In this document: one piece after another, positions 33,470 through 42,097 of the stretch
Position numbering within the stretch: the stretch's first letter is position 1
How the letters are laid out: each line of letters starts with the position of its first letter
Source: DASTEQ01 sp040905185
GTDB lineage: Bacteria; Chloroflexota; Limnocylindria; QHBO01
Assembly: GCA_040905185.1 (NCBI GenBank)
Contig: JBBDRZ010000007.1
Span: 310,001 to 374,000, forward strand
Direction: 5' to 3'
Length of the DNA: 64,000 nucleotides
Notes under the pieces: generated by a model
What the model saw: the letters and a program-made list of their open reading frames with translations, nothing else
Databases searched by the model: none
What the model was told of the DNA's origin: nothing
Made by a program: the position numbers and the translations under genes

Positions 33470-34147
33470 ATGGACGGATGGAATGGCCGATGGGTGGTCT
33501 TCGACGTCGGCGAGACACTGGTCGACGAGACCCGGGTGTGGGGCGCCTGGGCCGATGTCGTCGGCGTCCCTCGGTTGACCTTCATGGCCGTCTTGGGGGC
33601 GGTGATCGCCCGCGGCGGGGCTCATCCGGAGGTCTTTGCGGCGGTCGGCTCCCCGCACTGGGAACGGCATCGCGACGAATTGGAAGCGGCCTACGGCGGC
33701 TTCCGCGAGGGCGACCTGTATCCCGACGTGCGGCCCACCCTGGCCGCGTTGCGAGCGGAGGGATACCGCGTGGCCATCTTCGGCAACCAGCCCGCCAACC
33801 GCACTGCTGAGCTGCGGGCCCTGGACCTGCCGGCCGAAGTGGTAGCCATGTCGCAGGAGATGCAGGTCGCCAAGCCGGATCCGGCGTATTTCGCCCGCGT
33901 CCTCGAGCTCCTGGGAGACCCGGCGCCGGATTCGGTGGCCCACGTGGGGGATCGGATCGACAACGACGTCATTCCAGCCATGACAGCCGGCTTCCGATCG
34001 GTCTGGATCCGGCGCGGCCCGTGGGGCGTTATCCAGCGCCTTCCAGACGGCGCGCGACCGGCTGCGGTGATCGACTCGCTGTCTGAGCTCGGTGCCCACC
34101 TCGAAGAGGCCTTCGCGGCCTTGCCGCCCGCGCCGACATCGGTCTAG
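33470..34147 (+). CDS. HAD-superfamily hydrolase
   Basis: A 225-aa protein with motif I VVFDVGETLVDE (the nucleophile Asp is followed by Gly, not the second Asp of classic phosphatases), motif II near VAIFGNQPANRT, motif III Lys in MQVAKPDPAYF and motif IV HVGDRIDNDVIPAM. The alpha-helical cap lies between residues 15 and 90. The DxG form of motif I is found in haloacid dehalogenase-like and some phosphatase-like members, so the substrate class is open. Leaderless promoter upstream, terminator hairpin downstream. Confidence 0.85.
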   Translation: MDGWNGRWVVFDVGETLVDETRVWGAWADVVGVPRLTFMAVLGAVIARGGAHPEVFAAVGSPHWERHRDELEAAYGGFREGDLYPDVRPTLAALRAEGYRVAIFGNQPANRTAELRALDLPAEVVAMSQEMQVAKPDPAYFARVLELLGDPAPDSVAHVGDRIDNDVIPAMTAGFRSVWIRRGPWGVIQRLPDGARPAAVIDSLSELGAHLEEAFAALPPAPTSV

Positions 34148-34195
34148 ACTCGGCGCGAGGGCCGGACCGGGCCCGTATCGCCGGTCGAGGTGGAG

Positions 34196-34221
34196 ACTGC
34201 GCATCCGCTGCGCAGTTTCTT
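34196..34221 (+). terminator. Rho-independent terminator of the HAD gene
   Basis: ACTGCGCA and TGCGCAGT form a perfect 8-bp stem with a 5-nt loop, followed directly by TTCTT. Confidence 0.7.
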
Positions 34222-34257
34222 GATTATCTGGCGCGCCCGAGGAGCAGGGACTGACCG

Positions 34258-34779
34258 ATGACCAGCCGCGAGTCCATCACCAGCCAGACTCCCATCGCTG
34301 ATGCCGACCGCCTCCTCACCGCCGAGGCGGTCGTGGTGCACCGCCACGACAACCTCGAGATCATTGCCCAGCGCGCGGTCGACAACCCCATCTGCCGGGT
34401 GCTATCGGTCGTGGACGAGGAGGAACACTTGGTGGGGCTCATCCCGATCAGGATCCTGGTCAACGACATCTTCCTCAAGATCGTGCCCGAGGAGTTCCTC
34501 GGCGAGATCGCCGATCTGGATGCCGCCCTCCAATACGCCAGCCACATCGCTGCCCGGACCGCCTCAGACATCATGATCGAACCGGTCAGCCTGCGGCCGA
34601 CCGAGACCGTTCGCACCGCCTTCGAGCGGATGCACCACAGCCGGATGAACGGGCTGCCGATCTGCGATCCGGATGGAAGAGTCATCGGTTACCTGGACAT
34701 GCTGGAGCTGCTGCTCGTGTGGATCAGGTCCACCGGTCGGAGCGCACTGCTGCATCCGCCTGGCGAAGAGACCACCTGA
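34258..34779 (+). CDS. CBS-domain-pair protein
   Basis: A 173-aa protein with two CBS motifs. The first (residues 20-65) contains ICRVLSVVDEEEHLVGLIPI and the second (about 100-155) contains TASDIMIEPVSLRPTETVRT and GLPICDPDGRVIGYLDMLEL. Such pairs bind adenine nucleotides and regulate partners. Between them is an insert (FLKIVPEEFLGEIADLDAAL) not usual in minimal CBS pairs. The permease gene starts 2 nt after its stop, so it most likely controls or senses for that transporter. Confidence 0.85.
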   Translation: MTSRESITSQTPIADADRLLTAEAVVVHRHDNLEIIAQRAVDNPICRVLSVVDEEEHLVGLIPIRILVNDIFLKIVPEEFLGEIADLDAALQYASHIAARTASDIMIEPVSLRPTETVRTAFERMHHSRMNGLPICDPDGRVIGYLDMLELLLVWIRSTGRSALLHPPGEETT

Positions 34780-34781
34780 TC

Positions 34782-36074
34782 GTGTCAGGCGTATTGGGCG
34801 GGGAGGCGGCGTTCTGGGCCGCCGTCACGGTCTTCGTCGTCACCTATGCGCTGATCGCCACCGAGCGAATCCACAAGACCGTCGCGGCACTGCTCGGGGG
34901 TGTGGCCATCATCCTGCTGGGCGTCGTCTCCCAGGAGCAGGCGTTCGAGGCCGTCGACTTCAATGTCATCTTCCTGCTGGCCGGGATGATGCTCCTGGCG
35001 GCCATCATTCGCCGGACCGGGGTCTTCGGCTGGCTGGCGGTTCGAGCCGCCCGCCTGGCTGGGGGTGACGGTTATCGGATCCTGGTCGTGACCAGCCTGA
35101 TCACCGCCGTCGCGTCTGCGCTCCTGGACAACGTGACCACGGTCGTCCTGGTCGGGCCAATCACCCTCTTCCTGGCGGCCCGCCTGGGGCTGAGCCCGAT
35201 GCCCTTCATTGTCAGTGCCATTCTGGCCAGCAACATCGGTGGCGCTGCGACCCTGATCGGCGACCCTCCGAACATCCTGATCGCCAGCGCCGCCGGACTC
35301 GACTTCGTCGCCTTCCTGGCGCACATGGCGCCGCTTTCCATCCTCTGCCTCATCCTGTACCTGGCTGCGGCTCGATGGCTGTTCGGGAGTCAGCTCCGCA
35401 TCGCCCCCGAGCTGCGCGATGAGCTGCTCGCCATGGACGAGCGCCAGATGATCAGCGACCCGGGCCTCCTCAGGATCTCGATCATCGTTCTGTCGGCCAC
35501 GCTGATCGGCTTCCTGCTGCATGGGGCCCTGGGGTATGAGCCTGGGACCGTGGCATTGGCGGGCGCGGCCATGCTCCTGCTGCTCTCTCGCATCGAACCC
35601 CACGAGGTCCTGCGCGAAGTGGAGTGGACGACGCTGTTTTTCTTCATCGGCCTGTTCATCATGGTCGGCGGGATCATCGAGGTGGGGCTGATTGACTTCA
35701 TCGCCGACAGCATTGCCAACGTCACGGGCGGCGAGCTGGCCTCAACCTCGATCCTGTTGCTCTGGCTGTCCGCGATCCTGTCCGGGATCATCGACAACAT
35801 CCCGTACACCGCGACCATGATTCCCGTCGTCGATCAGCTGGTCGCCAACCAGGGCCACGCCGCTGACGTCCTGTGGTGGTCGCTGGCCATCGGGGCAGAT
35901 TTCGGCGGCAACGCCACCGTGATCGCAGCTTCGGCCAACGTCACCCTGGCCAGCCTCTCGGAGCGCGAGGGCCATCCAATCACCTTCCGGACGTTCGCCC
36001 GGTATGGAATACCGGTCACTCTGGCGACCATGCTCATCGCCACCGCCTACGTCTGGATCCGGTACCTGGTTTGA
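34782..36074 (+). CDS. Ion transporter of the ArsB/NhaD (IT) superfamily
   Basis: A 430-aa membrane protein with about eleven helices. Conserved blocks are DFNVIFLLAGMMLLAAIIRR, SALLDNVTTVVLVGPIT, SNIGGAATLIGDPPNILIAS and LSGIIDNIPYTATMIPVV, the two re-entrant signatures of the superfamily (DNVTT and DNIPYT). This combination fits Na+/H+ antiporters of the NhaD type or ArsB-like anion permeases; the ion cannot be fixed from sequence. I took GTG 34782, directly after the CBS stop. An in-frame ATG at 34719 would overlap the CBS gene by 61 nt. A strong bidirectional hairpin ends the unit. Confidence 0.88.
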   Translation: MSGVLGGEAAFWAAVTVFVVTYALIATERIHKTVAALLGGVAIILLGVVSQEQAFEAVDFNVIFLLAGMMLLAAIIRRTGVFGWLAVRAARLAGGDGYRILVVTSLITAVASALLDNVTTVVLVGPITLFLAARLGLSPMPFIVSAILASNIGGAATLIGDPPNILIASAAGLDFVAFLAHMAPLSILCLILYLAAARWLFGSQLRIAPELRDELLAMDERQMISDPGLLRISIIVLSATLIGFLLHGALGYEPGTVALAGAAMLLLLSRIEPHEVLREVEWTTLFFFIGLFIMVGGIIEVGLIDFIADSIANVTGGELASTSILLLWLSAILSGIIDNIPYTATMIPVVDQLVANQGHAADVLWWSLAIGADFGGNATVIAASANVTLASLSEREGHPITFRTFARYGIPVTLATMLIATAYVWIRYLV

Positions 36075-36086
36075 CCGTGGACCCAA

Positions 36087-36120
36087 GCTGGAGGCCCCTC
36101 GCGGACGAGGGGCCTCCAGC
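36087..36120. terminator. Bidirectional hairpin between convergent genes
   Basis: GCTGGAGGCCCCTCG (36087-36101) and its exact complement (36106-36120) form a perfect 15-bp stem with loop CGGA. It lies 13 nt after the NhaD-like gene and 40 nt after the stop of the convergent binding-protein gene, so it can end both. There is no U-tract. Confidence 0.75.
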
Positions 36121-36159
36121 GGTCTGCAGATCGGTGGGCTTACACCCGAGCACAGCCGG

Positions 36160-37275
36160 TTACTCGCCGCCGGGTGTGATCTCCACCTCCGCCTTCACCC
36201 AGCCCTCGCCGGTGGTGTCCTCGTCGCCCAGGGCGTCCAGCGCCTGCTGGGCCAGGTCGGTCCGGTAGGCGTCGTCTGACGGCTCGCCGGCCAGGATGCC
36301 ACCTGCCAGTGCGGTTTCGACCATCTGCGCCCAAGCCGCTGGATCGAGGATGCCGATCCCGTTGGGCGACGGCCAGATCAGGTTGCTGATCTCGTTCATC
36401 TGCCACTTCTGGTGGCCTGCCCCCAACGTGCTACCCGCGTCGACAACGAACTGCTCGCAGTCGGCGGGATTGTCGCGGCAGTAGATCCAGCCACGGAAGG
36501 TGGCCTTCAGGAACTTGACCGCGGTGTCCTCATTGTTGCCCTCGGCCAGCCATGAGGCACGCGCCCAAATGGCGTCCTGGAGCATGGCCGTCCCGACCTC
36601 GTTGTAGTCGATGACGTTCAGGTCCTCGGGCTGGAACAGCTCACCGGTGTCCGGGTTGACGGTCTCCAGGAGCTGGGCGTACTCGTTGTAGATCATGGCC
36701 TCGGCCACGTTGACGCAGTCGGTGTCCTCGGCACTGCATCCGTCATAGGCGTTGATCAGCAGCGTCATGTCGAATGGCTGTTCGACGCGGGTGAAGTCCA
36801 CCCCGTCCTCCAGGCCGATGAGCCGGGCGGATGCCACAACCTCGAGCTCGTTGCCGAAGCCCCACGCCCCGACCTTTTGGCCGGCGAAGTCCTCGACCGA
36901 GTCGATGCCGCTGTCCGCCCAGGCGACCGACAAGGTGCCGGCGCGCTGGAAGATCTGGGCGATGTTCACCAGGTCGGACCCGGTCTCGCTCTCACGCGCC
37001 TGGAGCACCTTGGGCACCCAGGACACGGCGAACTCGGGGCCGTCTGCCTTGGATCCTTCAACCTGTGGGAAGACCTCGGGGCCTCCCGGGATGATCTCGA
37101 CGTTCAGTCCCTCGTCCTCGTAGTAGCCCAGCGCTTCGGCGGCGTAGTAGCCGGCGAACTGCGCCTGGGGCACCCACTGCAGGACGACCCTCACGCTCGC
37201 CGGCTCGGTCGTACAGGCGGCGAGCAACATGCTGGCGCTGACCGCCAGCGCAGCAAAGACACGCGTAACCCTCAT
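36160..37275 (-). CDS. ABC transporter substrate-binding lipoprotein, NMT1/THI5 family
   Basis: A 371-aa periplasmic-type binding protein with a lipoprotein signal (VSASMLLAAC, lipid Cys at residue 21). The mature domain starts VRVVLQWVPQAQFAGYYAAE and contains GLNVEIIPGGPE, DSVEDFAGQKVGAWGFGNEL and TFRGWIYCRDNPADCEQFV, all typical of the NMT1/THI5 family that binds hydroxymethylpyrimidine-like and related ring compounds. I chose ATG 37275, preceded by GAGGAGTGGAG. It is the last gene of the importer operon and has its own TAGAAT box. Context suggests a pyrimidine- or hydantoin-type ligand. Confidence 0.9.
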   Translation of the reverse strand: MRVTRVFAALAVSASMLLAACTTEPASVRVVLQWVPQAQFAGYYAAEALGYYEDEGLNVEIIPGGPEVFPQVEGSKADGPEFAVSWVPKVLQARESETGSDLVNIAQIFQRAGTLSVAWADSGIDSVEDFAGQKVGAWGFGNELEVVASARLIGLEDGVDFTRVEQPFDMTLLINAYDGCSAEDTDCVNVAEAMIYNEYAQLLETVNPDTGELFQPEDLNVIDYNEVGTAMLQDAIWARASWLAEGNNEDTAVKFLKATFRGWIYCRDNPADCEQFVVDAGSTLGAGHQKWQMNEISNLIWPSPNGIGILDPAAWAQMVETALAGGILAGEPSDDAYRTDLAQQALDALGDEDTTGEGWVKAEVEITPGGE

Positions 37276-37324
37276 CTCCACTCCTCGATGCAACGGCCCG
37301 GGGGCGGGCCCTCCGTGAAGACTG

Positions 37325-37330
37325 ATTCTA
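37325..37330 (-). promoter_or_regulatory. -10 box in front of the binding-protein gene
   Basis: TAGAAT on the minus strand, about 50 nt before the ATG at 37275. It would let the binding protein be made in excess over the permeases. Confidence 0.45.
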
Positions 37331-37344
37331 CGAGGTGCCGATCT

Positions 37345-38130
37345 TCAGGAGATACGGTCCCCGCGGACGGCCGGATGCCACGGGATCGCGACACGCTCGA
37401 TGGCGACGATGAGCAGGTACATCGCGATCCCGACCACCGAGGCCACGATGATGGCGGCCCACGTCACCTCGAACGAGAGCCTGCTGGCGCTCTGGACCAC
37501 GATCCGACCCAGGGCCACGTTCAGTCCGCCGAAGTACTCGCCCACCACCGCGCCGATGAGGGCCAGGGTGGTCCCGACCTTCAAACCGGTCAGGAAGAAG
37601 GGAAGGGCGTTGGGAACGCGGACCTTGCGGAACACGGCCATCGACCCCGCCGCGTACGAGCGCATGAGCTCCAGCGAGGAGTTGGGCACCTCGGTCAGGC
37701 CGCGCAGGACGTTGATCATGATTGGGAAGAAGACGAGGACCGCCGCAATGACCATCTTCGAGGTCGGTGACAGGACGCCAAACCAGTTGTTGGCGATGGG
37801 CGCGAACGCGATGATCGGGATGGCGCTGATGGCCACCGCAACCGGCAGCGCGATGTCGCCGGCGAGAGTCCAACGCGAGATGACGAGGGCGATCAGGACC
37901 CCCAACACGGTCCCGATGACCATCCCGCCGGCCGCTTCCAGGAAGGTCGTCTGGGCCGCCGGCCAGATCTGGTAACCCACATCCCAGTTCTCGACCAGGG
38001 CGTTGGCGATCGACGACGGCGCGGGCAGGATGAAGGAGCGCACGTCCAGGCTGCTGATGACGACCTCCCACAGGACGAGCGCTGCGAAGAACACCACGAT
38101 CGCCGGCAGGTTGCGACGAAGCGCCCTCAT
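37345..38130 (-). CDS. ABC transporter permease (SsuC/ThiX-like)
   Basis: A 261-aa membrane protein with six helices. The coupling loop EAAGGMVIGTVLGVLIALVI and the permease motif near LRSYAAGSMAVFRKVRVPNA are typical of the nitrate/taurine/thiamin-precursor permease family. It is one of two permease genes that flank the ATPase gene. Its ATG overlaps the ATPase stop by four bases (38127-38130). Confidence 0.9.
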   Translation of the reverse strand: MRALRRNLPAIVVFFAALVLWEVVISSLDVRSFILPAPSSIANALVENWDVGYQIWPAAQTTFLEAAGGMVIGTVLGVLIALVISRWTLAGDIALPVAVAISAIPIIAFAPIANNWFGVLSPTSKMVIAAVLVFFPIMINVLRGLTEVPNSSLELMRSYAAGSMAVFRKVRVPNALPFFLTGLKVGTTLALIGAVVGEYFGGLNVALGRIVVQSASRLSFEVTWAAIIVASVVGIAMYLLIVAIERVAIPWHPAVRGDRIS

Positions 38131-38978
38131 CCGATTCCGCCTTCGGCGGCCGCCCGGTCGAGGGCCGCGTCATCGGTCTCCACCCGGCCGTTCATGCCCC
38201 GGCCGTCCATGCCGCGCAGCGCCTCGCGGACCTCGGTCACGAGCTCGAAGTAGCGACGGTTCTCGCGCGTCTCGACTGTTCTGGGCCGCAGTAGGTCGAT
38301 GTCCACGACCTTCGTGATGCGTCCGGGGCGGGCGCTCATGACCGCCACCCGCGAGGAAAGGAACACCGCCTCGGGAATGGAATGGGTCACGAAGACGACG
38401 GTGATGCCGGTCTGGGCCCAGACCTTCAATACCTCGGAGTTCATTCGCTCGCGGGTCATCTCGTCCAGCGCGCCGAACGGCTCGTCCATGAGGAGCAGCG
38501 CCGGCTCGAAGGCCAGGGCCCGTGCAATGGACACCCGCTGCTGCATGCCGCCCGACAGTTGGTACGGATGGTGTCGACGGAAGTCCGACAGCTCCACCAG
38601 CTCCAGCATTTCGGCGACCCGCGCCTCCCGGGCCGCCTTTTCGGTTCCGATCAGCTCCAGCGGCAGCCGCACGTTCTCCTCGACGTTGCGCCAGTCGAAC
38701 AGGACCGGGGACTGGAAAACGATCCCGTAGTCCCGGTCCACCCTCGCCTGCTGGGCCGGCTTGCCGTTGACCGTCACCGTGCCGCTGGTGGGCACGGTCA
38801 GGTCGCCGATCAGCCGCAGCAGCGTGGACTTGCCGCACCCTGAAGGACCGATGAGCGAAACGAACTCTCCCTGCCCGATCGACAGGTCGATCCCGGAAAG
38901 GGCGGTCATCGTGCCCCGGCCCGGGACGTCGAAGGTCTTCGTGACGCTGGCGATCTGGACCACGGCCTGGTTGGTCAT
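38127..38978 (-). CDS. ABC transporter ATP-binding protein (SsuB/ThiZ-like)
   Basis: A 283-aa ATPase with Walker A GPSGCGKST, signature LSGGMQQRVS, Walker B LLLMDEPFGALD and switch VTHSIPEA. The sequence is close to nitrate/sulfonate/bicarbonate importer ATPases and pairs with the NMT1-type binding protein. The first permease gene ends 9 nt upstream and the second overlaps its stop. Confidence 0.93.
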   Translation of the reverse strand: MTNQAVVQIASVTKTFDVPGRGTMTALSGIDLSIGQGEFVSLIGPSGCGKSTLLRLIGDLTVPTSGTVTVNGKPAQQARVDRDYGIVFQSPVLFDWRNVEENVRLPLELIGTEKAAREARVAEMLELVELSDFRRHHPYQLSGGMQQRVSIARALAFEPALLLMDEPFGALDEMTRERMNSEVLKVWAQTGITVVFVTHSIPEAVFLSSRVAVMSARPGRITKVVDIDLLRPRTVETRENRRYFELVTEVREALRGMDGRGMNGRVETDDAALDRAAAEGGIG

Positions 38979-38987
38979 CGCGCGCCC

Positions 38988-39872
38988 TCAGATCGCGACG
39001 TCAGGGGCACGGTCGCGCAGCCACCACAGCTCCGCGATCCGGACGAGGAGGTAGAAGCTGATGCCCAGCAGAGCGGTGACCAGGATGGCAGCCCACAGCT
39101 TCTCGGGGCCTGTGATGTAGGTCTGGTTGAAATCCAGGATGGCGCGCCCAAGCCCGTCCTGGACCCCGCCTGGCCCCTCCCCGACGATCGCGCCCACGAT
39201 GCTCGCCGTGGCCGCGATCTTGAGCGCGGTGAACAGGTAGGGGACCGATGCCGGCATCCGCAGCTTCCAGAAGATCGTCCGCCGCTTGGCCGCGTACGAA
39301 CGCATCAGCTCCAATGCACGCGGATCCGGTGAACGGAGCCCACGGATCATGGCAATCGTGACCGGGAAGAAGGTCAGGTAGGTGGCGACCACCACCACGG
39401 CCAGGATCTCGTTGCCCACGAAGAAGACGATCATCGGGGCCAGGGCCACGATTGGAATCGTCTGGCTGGCCACGACGTAGGGCACGAACGCCCGCTCCAG
39501 CAGCTGCGAGTGGACAAATGCCGCCGCCAGCGCGATCCCGGTCACGGCGCCCAGCGCGAAGCCGATGGCCGCCTCGCGCCAGGTGTACAGCGCCTTTCCC
39601 ACCAGGAACATGAACAGCGACGTGTCGGCGCTCCTGCGCCATGGCTCGCCCAGCGCGGCCGCGATGGACCACACGTGCGGCAGGTTGATATCGCTGGCGA
39701 ACTTGAGATCCAGTGGCGGTGTCCAGATGAGCTCCCCGTTCACCCGCCACGGGTCGCCGCCAACGAACTTGACGCCCTCCCACAGGACGAGCACCAGACC
39801 GATGAAGCCCAGGATCGCGAGGAGCCGCCGGCGCCGGGGGTGTTTCAGCGGTCGCTCAGGCGACCGCGGCAT
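38988..39872 (-). CDS. ABC transporter permease, second subunit (SsuC/ThiX-like)
   Basis: A 294-aa permease with a basic N-terminus (RPLKHPRRRRLLAILGFIG) and six helices. The coupling region LRSPDPRALELMRSYAAKRR followed by LRMPASVPYLFTALKIAATA matches the family. Relative to the other permease it has an insert after the first helix (residues 35-75, GDPWRVNGELIWTPP). Two different permeases suggest a heterodimeric channel. Its start overlaps the aminotransferase gene by 17 nt, which ties transport to catabolism. Confidence 0.9.
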   Translation of the reverse strand: MPRSPERPLKHPRRRRLLAILGFIGLVLVLWEGVKFVGGDPWRVNGELIWTPPLDLKFASDINLPHVWSIAAALGEPWRRSADTSLFMFLVGKALYTWREAAIGFALGAVTGIALAAAFVHSQLLERAFVPYVVASQTIPIVALAPMIVFFVGNEILAVVVVATYLTFFPVTIAMIRGLRSPDPRALELMRSYAAKRRTIFWKLRMPASVPYLFTALKIAATASIVGAIVGEGPGGVQDGLGRAILDFNQTYITGPEKLWAAILVTALLGISFYLLVRIAELWWLRDRAPDVAI

Positions 39873-41187
39873 CGGTCACCTCGAGGGCGCGATCGATGAT
39901 CGCGAACCCCTCGCGCAGCTGCTCCTCGGTGATGCACAAGGGGGGGTTGGTGAAGACCTGGTGCCAGTGCTGCATGGTGTACAGCCCGTCCGCTCGCAGG
40001 CGGGCGTCGAGGGCGGCCATCTCCGGGGAGGAGGCGTTGAACGCGGTCATCGGCTCCATGGTGTCCCGGTTGCGGATCAGCTCGATGACCCCGAACAGGC
40101 CGATGTTGCGGGTGGTGCCCACGCTCGGGTGGCGCGCCTCCAGATCGGTCAGCAGCTCGTGCATGACCACGCCCAGGCGGGCCGCGTTTCCGACCAGGTC
40201 GTCGTCGCGCAGGACGCCCACCGCGGCGATGGCTGCGGCGCAGCTCACCGGGTGGGAGGAGTAGGTCAGGCCGCCGTAGTAGACGCGGTCGTCGAAATAT
40301 TCGGCGAGCTCCGGCGTCATGGCCACCGCCCCCAGCGGCAGATACGAGCTGGTCAGGCCCTTGGCCATGGTCAGCAGATCGGGGACCACGTCCCAGTGGT
40401 CCACCGCGAACCAGCGGCCGGTCCGGCCGAAGCCGGCCATCACCTCGTCGGTGATCATCAGGATCCCGTGCCGGGTGCACAGCTCGCGGATGCCCTGCAG
40501 GTAGCCGTCGGGCGGTATCAGCACGCCGTTGGTGCCGGTGACCGTCTCCAGGATGAAGGCCGCGATGGTGTGCGGGCCCTCGTACTGGATGACCTCCTCG
40601 AGGTACTCCAGCTGGCGATCGACCGGCTCCGGTTCGGTCTGGCCCCAGCGCCACGGGTCGAGGACCCGGATCACGCCCGGGACACCCGGCTCGTTGGCCC
40701 AGCGGCGAGGGTCGCCGGTGACGCTGATCGAGCCCGCCGTGGCGCCGTGGTACGACCGATGGTGGGCGATGACCTTCTGCCGCCCGGTGGTGATCCGCGC
40801 CAGGCGCAGAGCGTTCTCGTTGGCCTCCGCCCCGCCAAGCGTGAAGAAGAACTTGTTGAGGGTGCCCGGGGTCAGGGTCGCCAGCAGTTCGCCCAGTCGT
40901 CCGCGGACTTCGGTCGCGAACTGGGGGGCGGCGAACGCGAGCTTGTGCGCCTGCTCCGAAATGGCATCCGCCACCCGCTTGTCGCCATGGCCGATGTTGA
41001 CGCTCATCAGCTGGCTGTTGAAGTCGATGTACCGCTTGCCATCCGGATCCCAGAAGTAGATCCCCTCCCCGTGGTCGATGGCGATGGGGTTCACCTTGGC
41101 CTGGGCCGACCAGCTGAAGAACGTGTATTGCCGGTTGAGGGCGACGACCTCCTCGGCGGTCAATCGGCGGGTGGGCGTGACGGTCAT
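39856..41187 (-). CDS. Class III aminotransferase (omega-amino acid/beta-alanine type)
   Basis: A 443-aa PLP enzyme. The PLP lysine is K276 in LTMAKGLTSSYLPLG. Other landmarks are FFTLGGAEANENALRLAR, HHRSYHGATAGSISVTGDPR and ILMITDEVMAGFGRTGRWF with the cofactor Asp. Relatives transaminate beta-alanine, GABA and similar omega-amino acids to semialdehydes with pyruvate or 2-oxoglutarate. Beta-alanine or beta-aminoisobutyrate is the expected end product of the amidohydrolase at 42098, so a role as beta-alanine transaminase is inferred from context. I chose ATG 41187 because the conserved sequence starts there; in-frame upstream codons cover inverted-repeat copy E. Confidence 0.88.
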   Translation of the reverse strand: MTVTPTRRLTAEEVVALNRQYTFFSWSAQAKVNPIAIDHGEGIYFWDPDGKRYIDFNSQLMSVNIGHGDKRVADAISEQAHKLAFAAPQFATEVRGRLGELLATLTPGTLNKFFFTLGGAEANENALRLARITTGRQKVIAHHRSYHGATAGSISVTGDPRRWANEPGVPGVIRVLDPWRWGQTEPEPVDRQLEYLEEVIQYEGPHTIAAFILETVTGTNGVLIPPDGYLQGIRELCTRHGILMITDEVMAGFGRTGRWFAVDHWDVVPDLLTMAKGLTSSYLPLGAVAMTPELAEYFDDRVYYGGLTYSSHPVSCAAAIAAVGVLRDDDLVGNAARLGVVMHELLTDLEARHPSVGTTRNIGLFGVIELIRNRDTMEPMTAFNASSPEMAALDARLRADGLYTMQHWHQVFTNPPLCITEEQLREGFAIIDRALEVTDAAVA

Positions 41188-41248
41188 GCGGCCGATTACA
41201 CCACAACCCGCTGCGGACCGGCACCGGGACCGCGCCCCCGCACGTGGG

Positions 41249-41369
41249 GCATGCGTATCAGCCACGCAGGCGCTGTCTGCGGTCTGAATCGACCGTTTCC
41301 TGGGCCCGCTGCATGCCGGACGTGCAGGGCGGCCATGAATAGGCCTCATGTTGGCCGATACGCCTATGC
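41249..41369. repeat. Intergenic inverted-repeat element, copy E (diverged)
   Basis: GCATGCGTATCAGCC (41249-41263) is mirrored with one gap pair and one mismatch by GGCCGATACGCCTATGC (41353-41369). The right arm shares TTGGCCGAT with copy A. It fills the gap between the kinase-like gene and the aminotransferase gene. It is the least conserved copy. Confidence 0.45.
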
Positions 41370-41412
41370 GGCGTGCACCGAAGGCGTGGCAGGGCAACAA
41401 GCGAGGTGATGC

Positions 41413-42006
41413 CTAGGCCTTGATCGGGTCGCGGAGTGGCTGGCCCACCAGGCGGGCGAGGCGTTCGGCGAGCGCCCACCAGTCGTAGGCCTCGGTCACC
41501 TGGCTGGCGGGGAGCCGGAAATATCGGTCAGTGGAGACGTAGGTGGGGATGATCCTGTCCAGGATGGCCTCGACCTCGTCACGGAACGCGTCGCTGGTGG
41601 AGCGGACGCCATCGGGGAGGAGCGCGACGTCGGGGAGCAGCCGCACGAACAGGTCATACGTCTGCGCCCAGCGCCGGACCAGGGGTTCGACGCCGAACGG
41701 ATCAGCGCCATCGGTCACGCGCAGGAAGTAGGCGAAGTTGTCGACCACGCTGCGGTCGGTGACCAGGATGTCGGCCCGGCCCCGGAGCTCCAGCTCCTGC
41801 TGGACCTGGGCCATCAGGACCCACAGCTGGGCCTCGGCCGTGGCGCCCTCGTTGAGGCCCAGCGGGTTGAAGCGGATGAGCTCGCGGCCTACCTCGACGG
41901 AGCGTCCGGCGCGTCCAACGGTAGATGCGAAGGCATGGACCGCGTTCGTCTTGCGCACCGAGTGCGAGCCGATGAACGCGATCTTGGCCGGGCGGCTCCA
42001 GGGCAC
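41413..42006 (-). CDS. P-loop AAA_28/NadR-kinase-like protein with altered Walker A
   Basis: A 197-aa protein resembling the ATPase/kinase domain family AAA_28. IAFIGSHSVRKTNAVHAFA is the P-loop region, LVTDRSVVDNFAYFLR the Walker B/lid region, and SDAFRDEVEAILDRIIPTY a late helix. Standard members read GSHSTGKT; here Arg stands where the second loop glycine should be, so nucleotide binding may be changed. Leaderless-type promoter upstream, divergent from the amidohydrolase gene. The substrate is unknown; a nucleoside or cofactor kinase role would fit the family. Confidence 0.75.
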   Translation of the reverse strand: MPWSRPAKIAFIGSHSVRKTNAVHAFASTVGRAGRSVEVGRELIRFNPLGLNEGATAEAQLWVLMAQVQQELELRGRADILVTDRSVVDNFAYFLRVTDGADPFGVEPLVRRWAQTYDLFVRLLPDVALLPDGVRSTSDAFRDEVEAILDRIIPTYVSTDRYFRLPASQVTEAYDWWALAERLARLVGQPLRDPIKA

Positions 42007-42012
42007 GGAGAC

Positions 42013-42018
42013 AGGGTA
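42013..42018 (-). promoter_or_regulatory. -10 box of the kinase-like gene (leaderless)
   Basis: TACCCT on the minus strand, 6 nt before the GTG at 42006. Confidence 0.5.
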
Positions 42019-42041
42019 GCGGGCAGGCCCATAGCCGGGTG

Positions 42042-42047
42042 TAGAGT
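42042..42047 (+). promoter_or_regulatory. -10 box of the amidohydrolase gene
   Basis: TAGAGT about 50 nt before the ATG at 42098. Unlike many neighbours this gene has a leader with a ribosome site (GGAGGG, 42080-42085). Confidence 0.5.
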
Positions 42048-42097
42048 ACGCACCTTCCGACCCGACGCCGCTCTCTCACGGAGGGTTGAACACACCG

